In this document: positions 48,382 to 57,253 of the stretch, piece by piece
Layout of the letters: each line of letters opens with the position of its first letter
How positions within the stretch are numbered: the first letter of the stretch is position 1
Source: Candidatus Heteroruminococcus faecigallinarum
Lineage (GTDB): Bacteria; Bacillota; Clostridia; Oscillospirales; Ruminococcaceae
DNA: 64,000 bases
Reading direction: 5' to 3'
Assembly (NCBI GenBank): GCA_904387055.1
Contig: CAJFKV010000004.1
Coordinates: forward strand, 1 to 64,000
Translations under genes and position numbers: made by a program
Notes under the pieces: model-generated
Databases searched by the model: none
What the model saw: the letters and a program-made list of their open reading frames with translations, nothing else
What the model was told of the DNA's origin: nothing

Positions 48382-48473
48382 CCCCGTTCCTCCCCTCGAT
48401 GGCTTCTGCCTCCTTTCTAGCAGGTGAGGAAGAAGTTGGCAACTGGAAACATAAGGAGCGGCGGCAGCCTGCA

Positions 48474-48503
48474 AAAAATCCCCGGCCGGAGGAGGCCGGG
48501 GAC
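48474..48503 (-). terminator. Rho-independent terminator downstream of aroA
   Basis: Minus strand CCCCGGCC TCCTCC GGCCGGGG ATTTTTT. Confidence 0.85.
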
Positions 48504-48513
48504 AGGGAATGGA

Positions 48514-49791
48514 TCAATCTTCGGCTTGTTTTTCCACCCGGGCGCCGGTGGAGGCCAGGTCCTCCCAGAAGGCGGGATAGGACTTGTTCACCGCCTGGGC
48601 GCCGGTGATGGTCACCGGCCGGCGGCAGCAGGTGGCGGCCACGGCCAGGCTCATAGCGATCCGGTGGTCGTTGTGGCAGGAGACGGTGCAACCCCCCTCC
48701 AGCGTCTCGCCCCCTGTGATCCGGATCTCGTCCTCGGTGGAAGAAAGGCGGGCGCCCATCCGGCGCAGCTCTTCCTCCATGGCGGCGATCCGGTCACTCT
48801 CCTTGAGGCGGAGCCGCCCCGCATGGCAGATCCGGCTCTCGCCTTGGCAAAAGACGGCCAGGGCGGTCAGGATGGGGCCCAGATCGGGACAGTCGGCCAG
48901 GTCGATCTCTCCCCCTGTCAGAGGGGCGGGGGTGACGGCGAACCCGTCGGGCAAAGGCACCACCCGGGCGCCGAAGGCGGCCAGATGGGAAAGAAAGACC
49001 TTGTCCCCCTGGGAGGAATCGGGGCGCAGGCCGGTGCAGCGGATGGGCCCGTTCAGGGCGCCCAGCGCCCCCCAGAAGGCCGCCTGGGAGTAGTCTCCTT
49101 CCACGGCGGCTTCCCCCAGGGCGCGGTAGGCCTGCCGCCCGGGGATGGACAGGGTGTGGGCATCCTCCCAGGAGGCCTCAATGCCGAACCGGGCCAGCAT
49201 GTCCAGGGTCATCTGGATGTAGCTGCGGGACTCCACCGGGGGGAGAAGCTCCAGCCGGGAATCCCCCGGCAGGAGGGGAAGGGCGTAGAGAAGACCGGTG
49301 ACAAATTGGGAGCTGACATCCCCCCGCAGCCGGTAAACGCCGGCCCGGAGAGGGCCCCGGAGGGTGATCCCCGCCGCCTCCTGCCGGAAGGGAAGCCCCT
49401 GCTCCGCAAAGAGATCCCGGTAAACCCCTTGGGGGCGTTCCAGCAGCCGGGGGGAGCCGGTGAGGGTGGCCTCCCGGCCGGTAAGGGCGCACAGCGGAAT
49501 CAAAAACCGCAGGGTGGAGCCGGACTCCCGGCAGGGAAGGGAGAAGGGGCCGTCGGCATGGGGGCCGCCCCTTCCGGTTACCCGGGCCCAATCCTCCCCC
49601 GTTTCCACCTGGGTTCCCAGGACGCGGAGGCAGTCGATGGTGGCCAGGATATCCTGGGACCAGGCCAGGGGCCGGACCAAGGTCTCCCCATGGGCCAGCC
49701 CGGCGGCCAGCAGCACCCGATGGGCAGCGCTTTTGGAAGGGGGGGCCTGGACGGTCCCCTGGCAGCGGGAGGGGAAGACCCGCACCTCCAT
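48514..49791 (-). CDS. aroA: 3-phosphoshikimate 1-carboxyvinyltransferase
   Basis: PPSKSAAHRVLLAAGLAHGET, SGSTLRFLIPLCAL, LRLKESDRIAAMEEELRRMGA, DHRIAMSLAVAA. Confidence 0.96.
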   Translation of the reverse strand: MEVRVFPSRCQGTVQAPPSKSAAHRVLLAAGLAHGETLVRPLAWSQDILATIDCLRVLGTQVETGEDWARVTGRGGPHADGPFSLPCRESGSTLRFLIPLCALTGREATLTGSPRLLERPQGVYRDLFAEQGLPFRQEAAGITLRGPLRAGVYRLRGDVSSQFVTGLLYALPLLPGDSRLELLPPVESRSYIQMTLDMLARFGIEASWEDAHTLSIPGRQAYRALGEAAVEGDYSQAAFWGALGALNGPIRCTGLRPDSSQGDKVFLSHLAAFGARVVPLPDGFAVTPAPLTGGEIDLADCPDLGPILTALAVFCQGESRICHAGRLRLKESDRIAAMEEELRRMGARLSSTEDEIRITGGETLEGGCTVSCHNDHRIAMSLAVAATCCRRPVTITGAQAVNKSYPAFWEDLASTGARVEKQAED

Positions 49792-50807
49792 TACAGGTCC
49801 CTCCCGATTACCTGGGCAATTTTGCGTCCCTTCTCGATGACCGAACGGAAATTGGCCGGCTTAAGGGACTGGGCCCCGTCGCTCCAGGCGTGTTCCGGGT
49901 CGTTGTGGACCTCGATGATCAACCCGTCCGCCCCGGCGGCGATGGCGGCCAGAGACATGCTCTCCACCAGCTGCCAGTTGCCGGTGGCGTGAGAGGGGTC
50001 GATGATGATGGGAAGGTGGCTGCGCTGCTTGATGATGGGCACCACGCTCAGGTCCAGGGTGTTGCGGGTGTACTTTTCAAAGGTGCGGATTCCCCGCTCG
50101 CAGAAGATGACGTTCTCGTTGCCCCCGTCCATAATGTATTCGGCGGCCATGATCCACTCCTCGATGGTGTTGGCCAGGCCGCGCTTCAGCAGGACCGGCC
50201 GGTGCATCTTGCCCACCGCCTTCAGCAGGTCAAAGTTCTGCATGTTCCGGGCGCCGATCTGGACCAGGTCCACGTTCTCTTCAAACTCGTCGATCTTGTC
50301 GATGCTCATCAGCTCGCTGACGATGGGCAGGCCGGTGGCCTCCCGGGCCTCCCGCAGGTAGGCAATCCCTTCGGACCCCAGGCCCTGGAAGTTGTAGGGG
50401 GAGGTGCGGGGCTTGTAGGCGCCGCCCCGCAGCATGGAGCCGCCGGCCGCCTTGACCTCCCTGGCAATCTCCAGGAGGGGTTCCCGGCCTTCCACCGAGC
50501 AGGGCCCGCCGATGACCACGATCCTTTCCCGTCCGCCCACCTTGACGCCGGAGACATCCACCACGGTGTCCGCCTCGTGGAACAGGCGGTTGGCCCGCTT
50601 GTAGGGGGCGGCCACCCGCTGGACGTTGTCCACATAGGGGTTGGCGGCGATGATCTTTTCGTCCACGCCGGTGGTGTCGCCCACCACGCCGAAGACGTTG
50701 TAATCGGTGCCGCGGATCAGGGTGACCGACAGTCCCTTGGCTTCCAGGTTCTTGACGATTTTATCCGCTTCCGCCTGGGGAGCGGTTTTTTTCATGGTAA
50801 TAATCAT
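49791..50807 (-). CDS. aroF: 3-deoxy-7-phosphoheptulonate synthase (with N-terminal ferredoxin-like domain)
   Basis: VVIGGPCSVEGREPLLEIAREVKAAGGSMLRGGAYKPRTSPYNFQGLG; DPSHATGNW. Confidence 0.96.
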   Translation of the reverse strand: MIITMKKTAPQAEADKIVKNLEAKGLSVTLIRGTDYNVFGVVGDTTGVDEKIIAANPYVDNVQRVAAPYKRANRLFHEADTVVDVSGVKVGGRERIVVIGGPCSVEGREPLLEIAREVKAAGGSMLRGGAYKPRTSPYNFQGLGSEGIAYLREAREATGLPIVSELMSIDKIDEFEENVDLVQIGARNMQNFDLLKAVGKMHRPVLLKRGLANTIEEWIMAAEYIMDGGNENVIFCERGIRTFEKYTRNTLDLSVVPIIKQRSHLPIIIDPSHATGNWQLVESMSLAAIAAGADGLIIEVHNDPEHAWSDGAQSLKPANFRSVIEKGRKIAQVIGRDL

Positions 50808-50879
50808 AACAACAATCTCCTCGCACAAATAAGATAAGGGTTGGACTGCGCCCGGTGGGCGCGGGGAAGATGGATGCGC

Positions 50880-52130
50880 TTATCTGCCGGCGAGGCGAAT
50901 AAAGAAGTCGGTCGCCGTCCTGGCTGCCCGGTCCTGATCCTGGGCGTTGTCAATTTTCCCGTCGCTGCATCCCTCATACAGAGGAAGCCGCTCCTCCCGC
51001 ATCTGTGCCAGCGCTTCCCGGCTGCAGGAGAGGGGACGGTTGGGGTCTACCTCCAGGGTGTCCAGAGGGCGGTCCAGCCACAGGACCACCCCGTTCTGCC
51101 GCAGGGAGAACCAGTTTTCCCGGTCCTTCACAATGCCGCCGCCGGTGGCGATCACCGGCCCGCCCCGCTTGGTGACGCGGGCGCAGAGGTCCCGCTCCAT
51201 CCGGCGGAAGGCGGCCTCCCCCTCTTCGGCAAAGATCTGCCGGATCGGTTTGCCGGCTTCCTGCTCCAGCAGGGCGTCCAGGTCGAGGAATTCCCGGTTC
51301 AGCTCCTTGGCCATCAGCCGCCCCACGGTGGTCTTGCCGGCGGAGGGCATCCCTACCAGCACCGGGCTGGTGAGGGAGATCTTCAACCGGCGGTAGATCT
51401 CCTCCATCCGGCTGTCCTCGATGGGCCGGCCGGTAAAGAGCTCCGCGGCGGCCTTGGCTTGTCCCACCAACATCCGCAGGCCGCCGGCGGCGGGGATCCC
51501 CCGCCTCTGCGCCTCCAGGACCAGCCGGGTGGCCAGCGGGTTGTAGACCACATCCACCACCCCTTCCAGGGCGGGGAACCGGTCCAGGTCCACCAGGCAA
51601 CCGCCGTTGTCCGGGTACATCCCGGCGGGGGAGACGTTCACAAGAAGGTTTACCCCGGGCTGTTCCATGGCATCCTCATAGGAAAGACAGCCATCCCGGC
51701 CGGAGCGGCTGGCCACCAGCACCTGGGCGGCCCCCAGATCACGGGCCACCGCCGCCGCCGTGCGGCAGGTGCCGCCGCTGCCCAGCAGGAGAACTTTTTT
51801 CCCCTCAAAGGCGAGGTCCAGGTGCCGGACCAGGTACAAAAAGCCGTCGTAATCGGTGTTGTACCCGGTGAGGGAACCGTCCGGCTCCTTGACGATGGTA
51901 TTGACGGCGCCGATGGCCTGGGCGCGGCTGTCCAGACGGTCCAGGTAGGGGATGACCGCCTGCTTGTAAGGAATGGTGACGTTGATCCCCCGAAAGTCCC
52001 GCGCCTCCATAAAGGCGGGGAATTCCTCCCGGGAAAGGGGGCGCAGCTGGTAGTCGTAGCCGGCCAGCTGCTGATGAATGGGCTGGGAAAAGCTGTGGCC
52101 CAGCCGCTCGCCGATGAGTCCGTATTCCAT
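50880..52130 (-). CDS. aroE/aroK: Shikimate dehydrogenase-shikimate kinase fusion
   Basis: N-term GERLGHSFSQPIHQQLAGY...GINVTIPYKQAV...LLLGSGGTCRTAAAVA; C-term VLVGMPSAGKTTVGRLMAKELNREFLDLDALLEQEAG. Confidence 0.94.
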   Translation of the reverse strand: MEYGLIGERLGHSFSQPIHQQLAGYDYQLRPLSREEFPAFMEARDFRGINVTIPYKQAVIPYLDRLDSRAQAIGAVNTIVKEPDGSLTGYNTDYDGFLYLVRHLDLAFEGKKVLLLGSGGTCRTAAAVARDLGAAQVLVASRSGRDGCLSYEDAMEQPGVNLLVNVSPAGMYPDNGGCLVDLDRFPALEGVVDVVYNPLATRLVLEAQRRGIPAAGGLRMLVGQAKAAAELFTGRPIEDSRMEEIYRRLKISLTSPVLVGMPSAGKTTVGRLMAKELNREFLDLDALLEQEAGKPIRQIFAEEGEAAFRRMERDLCARVTKRGGPVIATGGGIVKDRENWFSLRQNGVVLWLDRPLDTLEVDPNRPLSCSREALAQMREERLPLYEGCSDGKIDNAQDQDRAARTATDFFIRLAGR

Positions 52131-52185
52131 GAAATCGTCCAATCTGCCGCCCTGCGGCCTGAGAATGTGAAAAGAAGATAGCTGA

Positions 52186-53331
52186 TTATACCCCCAAATC
52201 GGGCCCCCTGTCAAATGCCCGGGGGAACCCTTCCAGCTGCCACAGGGTGCCGAACCGGCGGCAGCACAGGTCGCAGAGGCCGAAGGCCACCACACTGTCC
52301 ACCACCACCCGGGCCCGGTGGATGATGGCCGGGTCGTGCCGGCCCTGGATCACCAGGGTGGCGTTTTCCCGGCGGGCGTAGTCCACCGTCTGCTGGGGCT
52401 TGTAGATGGAGGGGGTGGGCTTGACGGCCGTCCGCACCAGGAGAGGCATTCCGTTGGTGATGCCGCCGTTGATCCCTCCGTTGTGGTTGGTGGCGGTGCG
52501 GATGCGGCCGCCGTCCATCTGGAAGGGATCGTTGGCCTGGCTGCCCCGCAGGTCGCTCATGGCAAACCCCAGGCCGAACTCCACCCCCTTTACCGCCGGA
52601 ACGCTGAAGAGGAGGGAGGCCAGGACGCTTTCCACCGAGTGGAAGAAAGGTTCGCCCACCCCGGTGGGCAGGCCGGTGACCGCCGTCTCCAGCACGCCCC
52701 CCACCGAGTCTCCCTCCAGCCGGGCCGCCTCGATGGCGGCGGCCATGGCATCCCCTTGTTCCCGGTCCAGAACCGGGAAGGGGGCCTGGTCCAGGGCGGC
52801 GATGGCTTGGGTCAGCTGGGGCTCGCCGGAGGGGAAAGGACGGTCGTCCACCCCGGCGCACCGGGCGATGTGGGTCCCGACCCGGATCCCCTTGGCCGCC
52901 AGGATCTGGAGCATCACCGCCCCTGCCGCCACCAGGGGAGCGGTAATCCGGCCGGAAAAATGGCCCCCGCCCCGGTAATCCTGGAATCCCCCGTACTTTT
53001 CAAAGGCGGTAAAATCCGCGTGGGAGGGACGCAGCAGCGTTTTGGTGGCCTCGTAGTCCCGGCTGTGCTGCTGCTGATTGCGGATCAGAAGGCAGAGGGG
53101 GGAGCCGGTGGTGTGCCCCTGGAAAAAGCCGCTTTGAATCTCCACCTGGTCCCCCTCCTGGCGGGCGGTGGAGAGGCGTCCCTTGGCCCGCCGCTTCTCC
53201 ATCTGGGCCTGGAGCTGGTCCAGATCCAGGGGGATGCCCGCCGCCAATCCGTCGATGACCACCCCGATGGCGGGGCCGTGGCTCTCCCCAAAGAGGGAGA
53301 GGTGAATGCTGTCCCCGATGCTGCTGGTCAT
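52186..53331 (-). CDS. aroC: Chorismate synthase
   Basis: LSLFGESHGPAIGVVIDGLAAGIPLD; YRGGGHFSGRITAPLVAAGA. Confidence 0.96.
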   Translation of the reverse strand: MTSSIGDSIHLSLFGESHGPAIGVVIDGLAAGIPLDLDQLQAQMEKRRAKGRLSTARQEGDQVEIQSGFFQGHTTGSPLCLLIRNQQQHSRDYEATKTLLRPSHADFTAFEKYGGFQDYRGGGHFSGRITAPLVAAGAVMLQILAAKGIRVGTHIARCAGVDDRPFPSGEPQLTQAIAALDQAPFPVLDREQGDAMAAAIEAARLEGDSVGGVLETAVTGLPTGVGEPFFHSVESVLASLLFSVPAVKGVEFGLGFAMSDLRGSQANDPFQMDGGRIRTATNHNGGINGGITNGMPLLVRTAVKPTPSIYKPQQTVDYARRENATLVIQGRHDPAIIHRARVVVDSVVAFGLCDLCCRRFGTLWQLEGFPRAFDRGPDLGV

Positions 53332-54341
53332 ATCCACGCCTCCTCAAACAAAATCTGCCGCACCCGTTCCAGGGGGACGGTGTCCAGCCGGGCCTGCCCC
53401 AGCCGGGGAACCTTCACCAGCGTGATGGTCCCGTTCCCCTGGGATTTTTTGTCCTTGTGGACCGCCTCCCAGATGGCCTCCCGGTTGAAGCTGCCGCCGG
53501 TGGGCAGGGACAGGCGCTGGAAGATTTTGATCGTCCGCTCCCGAAGAGCCGGGTCCTCGATCATGGGCAGCATCCCCAGGGCCACGCATTCCCCGTGGTA
53601 GAGCCCCCCCAGCTGGAGGGAGCTCTCGATGCCATGGCCCAGCGTGTGTCCGAAGTTGAGGATGGCCCGCAGGGAGTGCTCGGTTTCGTCCTGCTCCACC
53701 ACCCGCCGCTTCACCTCCAGGGAACGGCGGACGATGGAGGCAAGGTCCAGGGTCTCCTCCTCAAAGAGGGCGAAGAGCTGGGGATCGGCAATAAGCCCCG
53801 CCTTCACCGCCTCGGCCAGACCGTTGGACAGCTGGCGGGGCGGGAGGGTATCCAGGGCGGACAGGTCGGCGATGACCGCCTTTGGCTGGTAGAAGGCCCC
53901 CACAATGTTCTTGACCCCGCAAAGGTCCACCGCCACCTTGCCGCCGATGCTGCTGTCGATCTGGGCAAGGGCGGTGGTGGGGATGTTGATGAAGTCGATC
54001 CCCCGCATGTAGCTGGCCGCCGCAAAGCCGGCCAGGTCCCCCATGACGCCTCCGCCCACCGCAATCAGGCAGTCCTTCCGGGTGAAGCTGTACCGGAGCA
54101 GCTCCCGGCAGATCCGTTCAAAATAGGGGAGGGTTTTGGTGGATTCCCCCTGGGGAAGGACCAGCCGGCGCCCCTGGGGGCACTGGTCCAGAACCGCCTG
54201 GGAAAGCTGGGAGGGGACGCCGTCGTCGGTGACCACCAGAACCTGGCGGTCCAGGTTGACCAGCTGGTGAAGACGGCCGATGGCCCCCCGTTCCAGGGTG
54301 ATGTCGTAGCTGCGTGTTCCAAGGTGGACGGTGATGGTCAA
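53328..54341 (-). CDS. aroB: 3-dehydroquinate synthase
   Basis: AVGGGVMGDLAGFAAASYMRGIDFINIPTTALAQIDSSIGGKVAVDL. Confidence 0.96.
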   Translation of the reverse strand: MTITVHLGTRSYDITLERGAIGRLHQLVNLDRQVLVVTDDGVPSQLSQAVLDQCPQGRRLVLPQGESTKTLPYFERICRELLRYSFTRKDCLIAVGGGVMGDLAGFAAASYMRGIDFINIPTTALAQIDSSIGGKVAVDLCGVKNIVGAFYQPKAVIADLSALDTLPPRQLSNGLAEAVKAGLIADPQLFALFEEETLDLASIVRRSLEVKRRVVEQDETEHSLRAILNFGHTLGHGIESSLQLGGLYHGECVALGMLPMIEDPALRERTIKIFQRLSLPTGGSFNREAIWEAVHKDKKSQGNGTITLVKVPRLGQARLDTVPLERVRQILFEEAWI

Positions 54342-54393
54342 GGAAATTCCTCCTTTTTCAATAGGAATGCCGATGGTTCAGGCGGCGCGGGCG

Positions 54394-55461
54394 TTACCGG
54401 TCGTAGATTCCCAGCACCCGCAGGTGGGAGCAGGCGGGACGGATCGCCTCCAGCAGGGCTTCTCCCTCCGGGGAGTGGAGCCGTCCCACCACCTCCACAT
54501 AAAAGAAATACTGCCAGGGGGTACTGTGCATGGAGCGGGATTTGATGCTTTCCAGGTTGAATCCCCGCTGGGCAATGATCTGAATAACCTTGGCCAGGCT
54601 TCCCGGGTCGTGGCTGAGGGCAAACAGGAGGCTGAACCGGTTGCCGTCCAGAGGCAGGTTCTTGCTGATGACGGCAAACCGGGTGGTGTTCTCGGCGCTG
54701 GTGTTGATGGCGGGCACCAGGACCTCCAGGCCGTAGAGATCGGCCGTCTCGGCGGAGGCGATGGCTCCCTTGGAGGGGTCCCCCTCCTCGCTGATGTATT
54801 TGGCGGCCAGGGCGGTGTCTCCGTAGGGAACCGGCTCCAGCCCCAGGTCCCGCAGGAACTTTTGGGACTGGGCCAGGGCCTGGGGATGGGAATAGACCTG
54901 GCGGATCTCCTCCAGCCGGGCCCCCTTGCAGGCCAGCAGGTTCTGGACAATGGGCTGGTCATAGATAGCGGTGATGTAGCAGTCGTGGGCCCACAGCAGC
55001 TCCAGCACGTTGCCCACGTCGCCAGTAAAGGAATTCTCGATGGGGATAACCCCATAGGCAATCTCCCCCTGGTCCAAAGCGTCGAATACCGCCTCGAAGC
55101 TGGGGTAGCTGGCGATCCGCCCGTGGGGGAAGAGATGGCGGGCGGCAATGTCCGAAAAAGCACCGGTCACCCCCTGGTACCCCACCGTGTCCCGGTGGAG
55201 CAGCCGGGCCTGGTACTGTTTGGAGAGGCCCATCAGATGGACGATGAAATCGGTGTAATAGTCCATCAGGGCAGGATTCTGAATCCGCTGGCTGTTGCGG
55301 GCAATGACCTCCTGCTCCCGTCCGGAATCCAGAATCTCCAGATGATGTTCCTGCTTGTACCGGATGATGGTCTCCACCGCGGCCATCCGGCGCTCAAACA
55401 GACCGGCCATCTCCTGGTCAATCTCGTTGATCTGCCCGCGGGCAGCTTCCAGGGAATTCAT
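54394..55461 (-). CDS. pheA: Bifunctional chorismate mutase/prephenate dehydratase
   Basis: CM: INEIDQEMAGLFERRMAAVETI; PDT: GYQGVTGAFSDIAARHLFP, VIPIENSFTGDVGNV; ACT: ESIKSRSMHSTPWQYFFYVEV. Confidence 0.95.
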   Translation of the reverse strand: MNSLEAARGQINEIDQEMAGLFERRMAAVETIIRYKQEHHLEILDSGREQEVIARNSQRIQNPALMDYYTDFIVHLMGLSKQYQARLLHRDTVGYQGVTGAFSDIAARHLFPHGRIASYPSFEAVFDALDQGEIAYGVIPIENSFTGDVGNVLELLWAHDCYITAIYDQPIVQNLLACKGARLEEIRQVYSHPQALAQSQKFLRDLGLEPVPYGDTALAAKYISEEGDPSKGAIASAETADLYGLEVLVPAINTSAENTTRFAVISKNLPLDGNRFSLLFALSHDPGSLAKVIQIIAQRGFNLESIKSRSMHSTPWQYFFYVEVVGRLHSPEGEALLEAIRPACSHLRVLGIYDR

Positions 55462-55481
55462 AGGGGCTTCCTCCTGTCGTG

Positions 55482-55636
55482 ATAAAATAGGGGCCGGCTT
55501 GGCAGGGCCCCGGGACGGGGAAATCGTCAAAGGGGAAAGGCCCCCGGGCGATATTCTGCCGGTAGTCTCTTCGCCCGGCAGAATCTTGGGGCCAATGGGA
55601 GAGGAGCGCCTTCCCCACGTCCAAATCGTCTTTGAC
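55482..55636 (-). ncRNA. Candidate structured regulatory leader of pheA with terminator-like 3' end
   Basis: Minus-strand RNA: P1 GUCAAAG/CUUUGAC, P2 GGGAAGGC/GCCUUUCCC, two mutually exclusive hairpins (CCGGGCGA/UCGCCCGG vs AUUCUGCCGG/CCGGCAGAAU), then GGGGCC-N10-GGCCCC-UAUUUUAU just before the RBS. Confidence 0.5.
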
Positions 55637-55756
55637 AGTATTATACCATAGATCGATCCCCGGCGATGGGTCGGAAAACAGACGGGAAAATAGAAAAACT
55701 CGCCACATAGGCGGCTTTTTTAAGTTACAATGTCTGAAAATACCCTCCCATCCATA

Positions 55757-55795
55757 AAAAATCCCCCTGGGGAGGCGAGCTCTCCAGGGGGGCGA
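55757..55795 (-). terminator. Rho-independent terminator downstream of gcvPB
   Basis: Minus strand CCCCCTGG...CCAGGGGG ATTTTTTATGG. Confidence 0.8.
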
Positions 55796-55828
55796 GAGGG
55801 GTTCTCTCGGGAAAAACAGAGTCGACGG

Positions 55829-57253
55829 TCAGCCGCCGTATTGCAGGACGGGCTTCCGGGCGGCCTGGACCTCGTCCAGGCGGCCCACCGGCGTGGCGGC
55901 GGGGGCGCTGTGGAGGGCCTGGGGGTCGTCGTAGGCCAGCTGGTGCAGCCTGCGGAAGACCTCAATGGCCTGGTCCATAACCTCTTTGCATTCGGTTTCG
56001 GTGGGCTCCACCATCAGCGCCTCGTGGACGATGAGGGGGAAATACATGGTGGGGGGATGGATCCCGTTGTCCAGCAGCCCCTTGGCCACATCCAGGGCGG
56101 AGACGCCGGTCTCTTTCTTCAGCTTCTCCAGGCTCATGACAAATTCGTGCATGCACCGGTCCGGGTAGGGCATGGGGTACAGGTCCTCCAGCCGGGACTT
56201 CATGTAGTTGGCGTGGAGAACCGCATACCGGGCCACCTGGGGAATGCCTTCTTCTCCCAGGGTGAGCAGATAGGCCAGGGCCTTGACCACCACCAGGAAG
56301 TTGCCGTAGAAGCTGCGCACCTTGCCGATGGAGTGGGCCGGCTGGACCAGGTCCAGGGTTTCCGGGTCCACAACCGGGCCGGGAAGGTACGGGGCCAGGA
56401 AGTCTTTGCAGCCCACCGGCCCGCTGCCGGGGCCGCCGCCCCCGTGGGGGGTGGAGAAGGTCTTGTGCAGGTTCAGGTGGACCACGTCGAAGCCCATGTC
56501 CCCCGGGCGGACAATCCCCACCACCGCGTTCAGGTTGGCCCCGTCGTAGTAGTTGAGGCCTCCCGCCTGGTGGACAATCCGGGTAATCTCCAGGATGTTC
56601 TTGTCAAAGAGGCCCACCGTATTGGGGTTGGTAAGCATCAGGCCGGCGGTATCGTCGCCCACTGCCTGCCGAAGGGCCTCCAGGTCCACACACCCGTCGG
56701 GAGACGAGGGAATGTTGACCACCTGGAAGCCGGCCATGGCGGCACTGGCAGGGTTGGTGCCGTGGGCCGAGTCGGGAACCAGGATCTCGTTGCGTTTTTC
56801 GTCCCCCCGCAGGGTGTGGTACTGCTTGATCAGGAGCAGGCCGGTAAATTCCCCGTGGGCGCCGGCGGCCGGCTGGAAGGTCATCCGGTCCATGCCGGTA
56901 ACGGCGCAGAGATACTTCTCGGCCAGGGCCAGGACCTCCAGACAGCCCTCCACCGTCTCCCGGGGCTGCAGGGGATGCACCTGGGCAAAGCCAGGGAGGG
57001 AAGCGGCGTATTCGTTGATCTTGGGGTTGTACTTCATGGTGCAGGAGCCCAGGGGGTAGAACCCGTCGTTGACCCCGAAGGTATGCTGCATCAGCTGGGT
57101 ATAGTGGCGGCTCAGCTCGCTCTCGGTTACCTGGGGCAGGTCCAGAGGCTTCTGTCGACGGTCTTTTTCCTCCAAGGCGACTTCCGGCACGTCGCAGGGG
57201 GGAAGCAGGTCCAGCCGTCGGCCCTCCTGCCCCCGTTCAAAGATCAGTTTCAT
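55829..57253 (-). CDS. gcvPB: Glycine dehydrogenase (decarboxylating) subunit 2
   Basis: GFYPLGSCTMKYNPKINE; YDGANLNAVVGIVRPGDMGFDVVHLNLHKTFSTPHGGGGPGSGPVG. Confidence 0.96.
   Translation of the reverse strand: MKLIFERGQEGRRLDLLPPCDVPEVALEEKDRRQKPLDLPQVTESELSRHYTQLMQHTFGVNDGFYPLGSCTMKYNPKINEYAASLPGFAQVHPLQPRETVEGCLEVLALAEKYLCAVTGMDRMTFQPAAGAHGEFTGLLLIKQYHTLRGDEKRNEILVPDSAHGTNPASAAMAGFQVVNIPSSPDGCVDLEALRQAVGDDTAGLMLTNPNTVGLFDKNILEITRIVHQAGGLNYYDGANLNAVVGIVRPGDMGFDVVHLNLHKTFSTPHGGGGPGSGPVGCKDFLAPYLPGPVVDPETLDLVQPAHSIGKVRSFYGNFLVVVKALAYLLTLGEEGIPQVARYAVLHANYMKSRLEDLYPMPYPDRCMHEFVMSLEKLKKETGVSALDVAKGLLDNGIHPPTMYFPLIVHEALMVEPTETECKEVMDQAIEVFRRLHQLAYDDPQALHSAPAATPVGRLDEVQAARKPVLQYGG

Noticed and set aside
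48424-49992. 522-aa plus-strand ORF opposite aroA
   Set aside because: Antisense to aroA with clear active-site motifs; Gly/Pro/Gln-rich translation.
55418-55708. 96-aa ORF through the pheA leader as a possible Phe leader peptide
   Set aside because: Its start lies upstream of the likely -10 element, and Phe codons are scattered rather than a run; not a convincing attenuator peptide.
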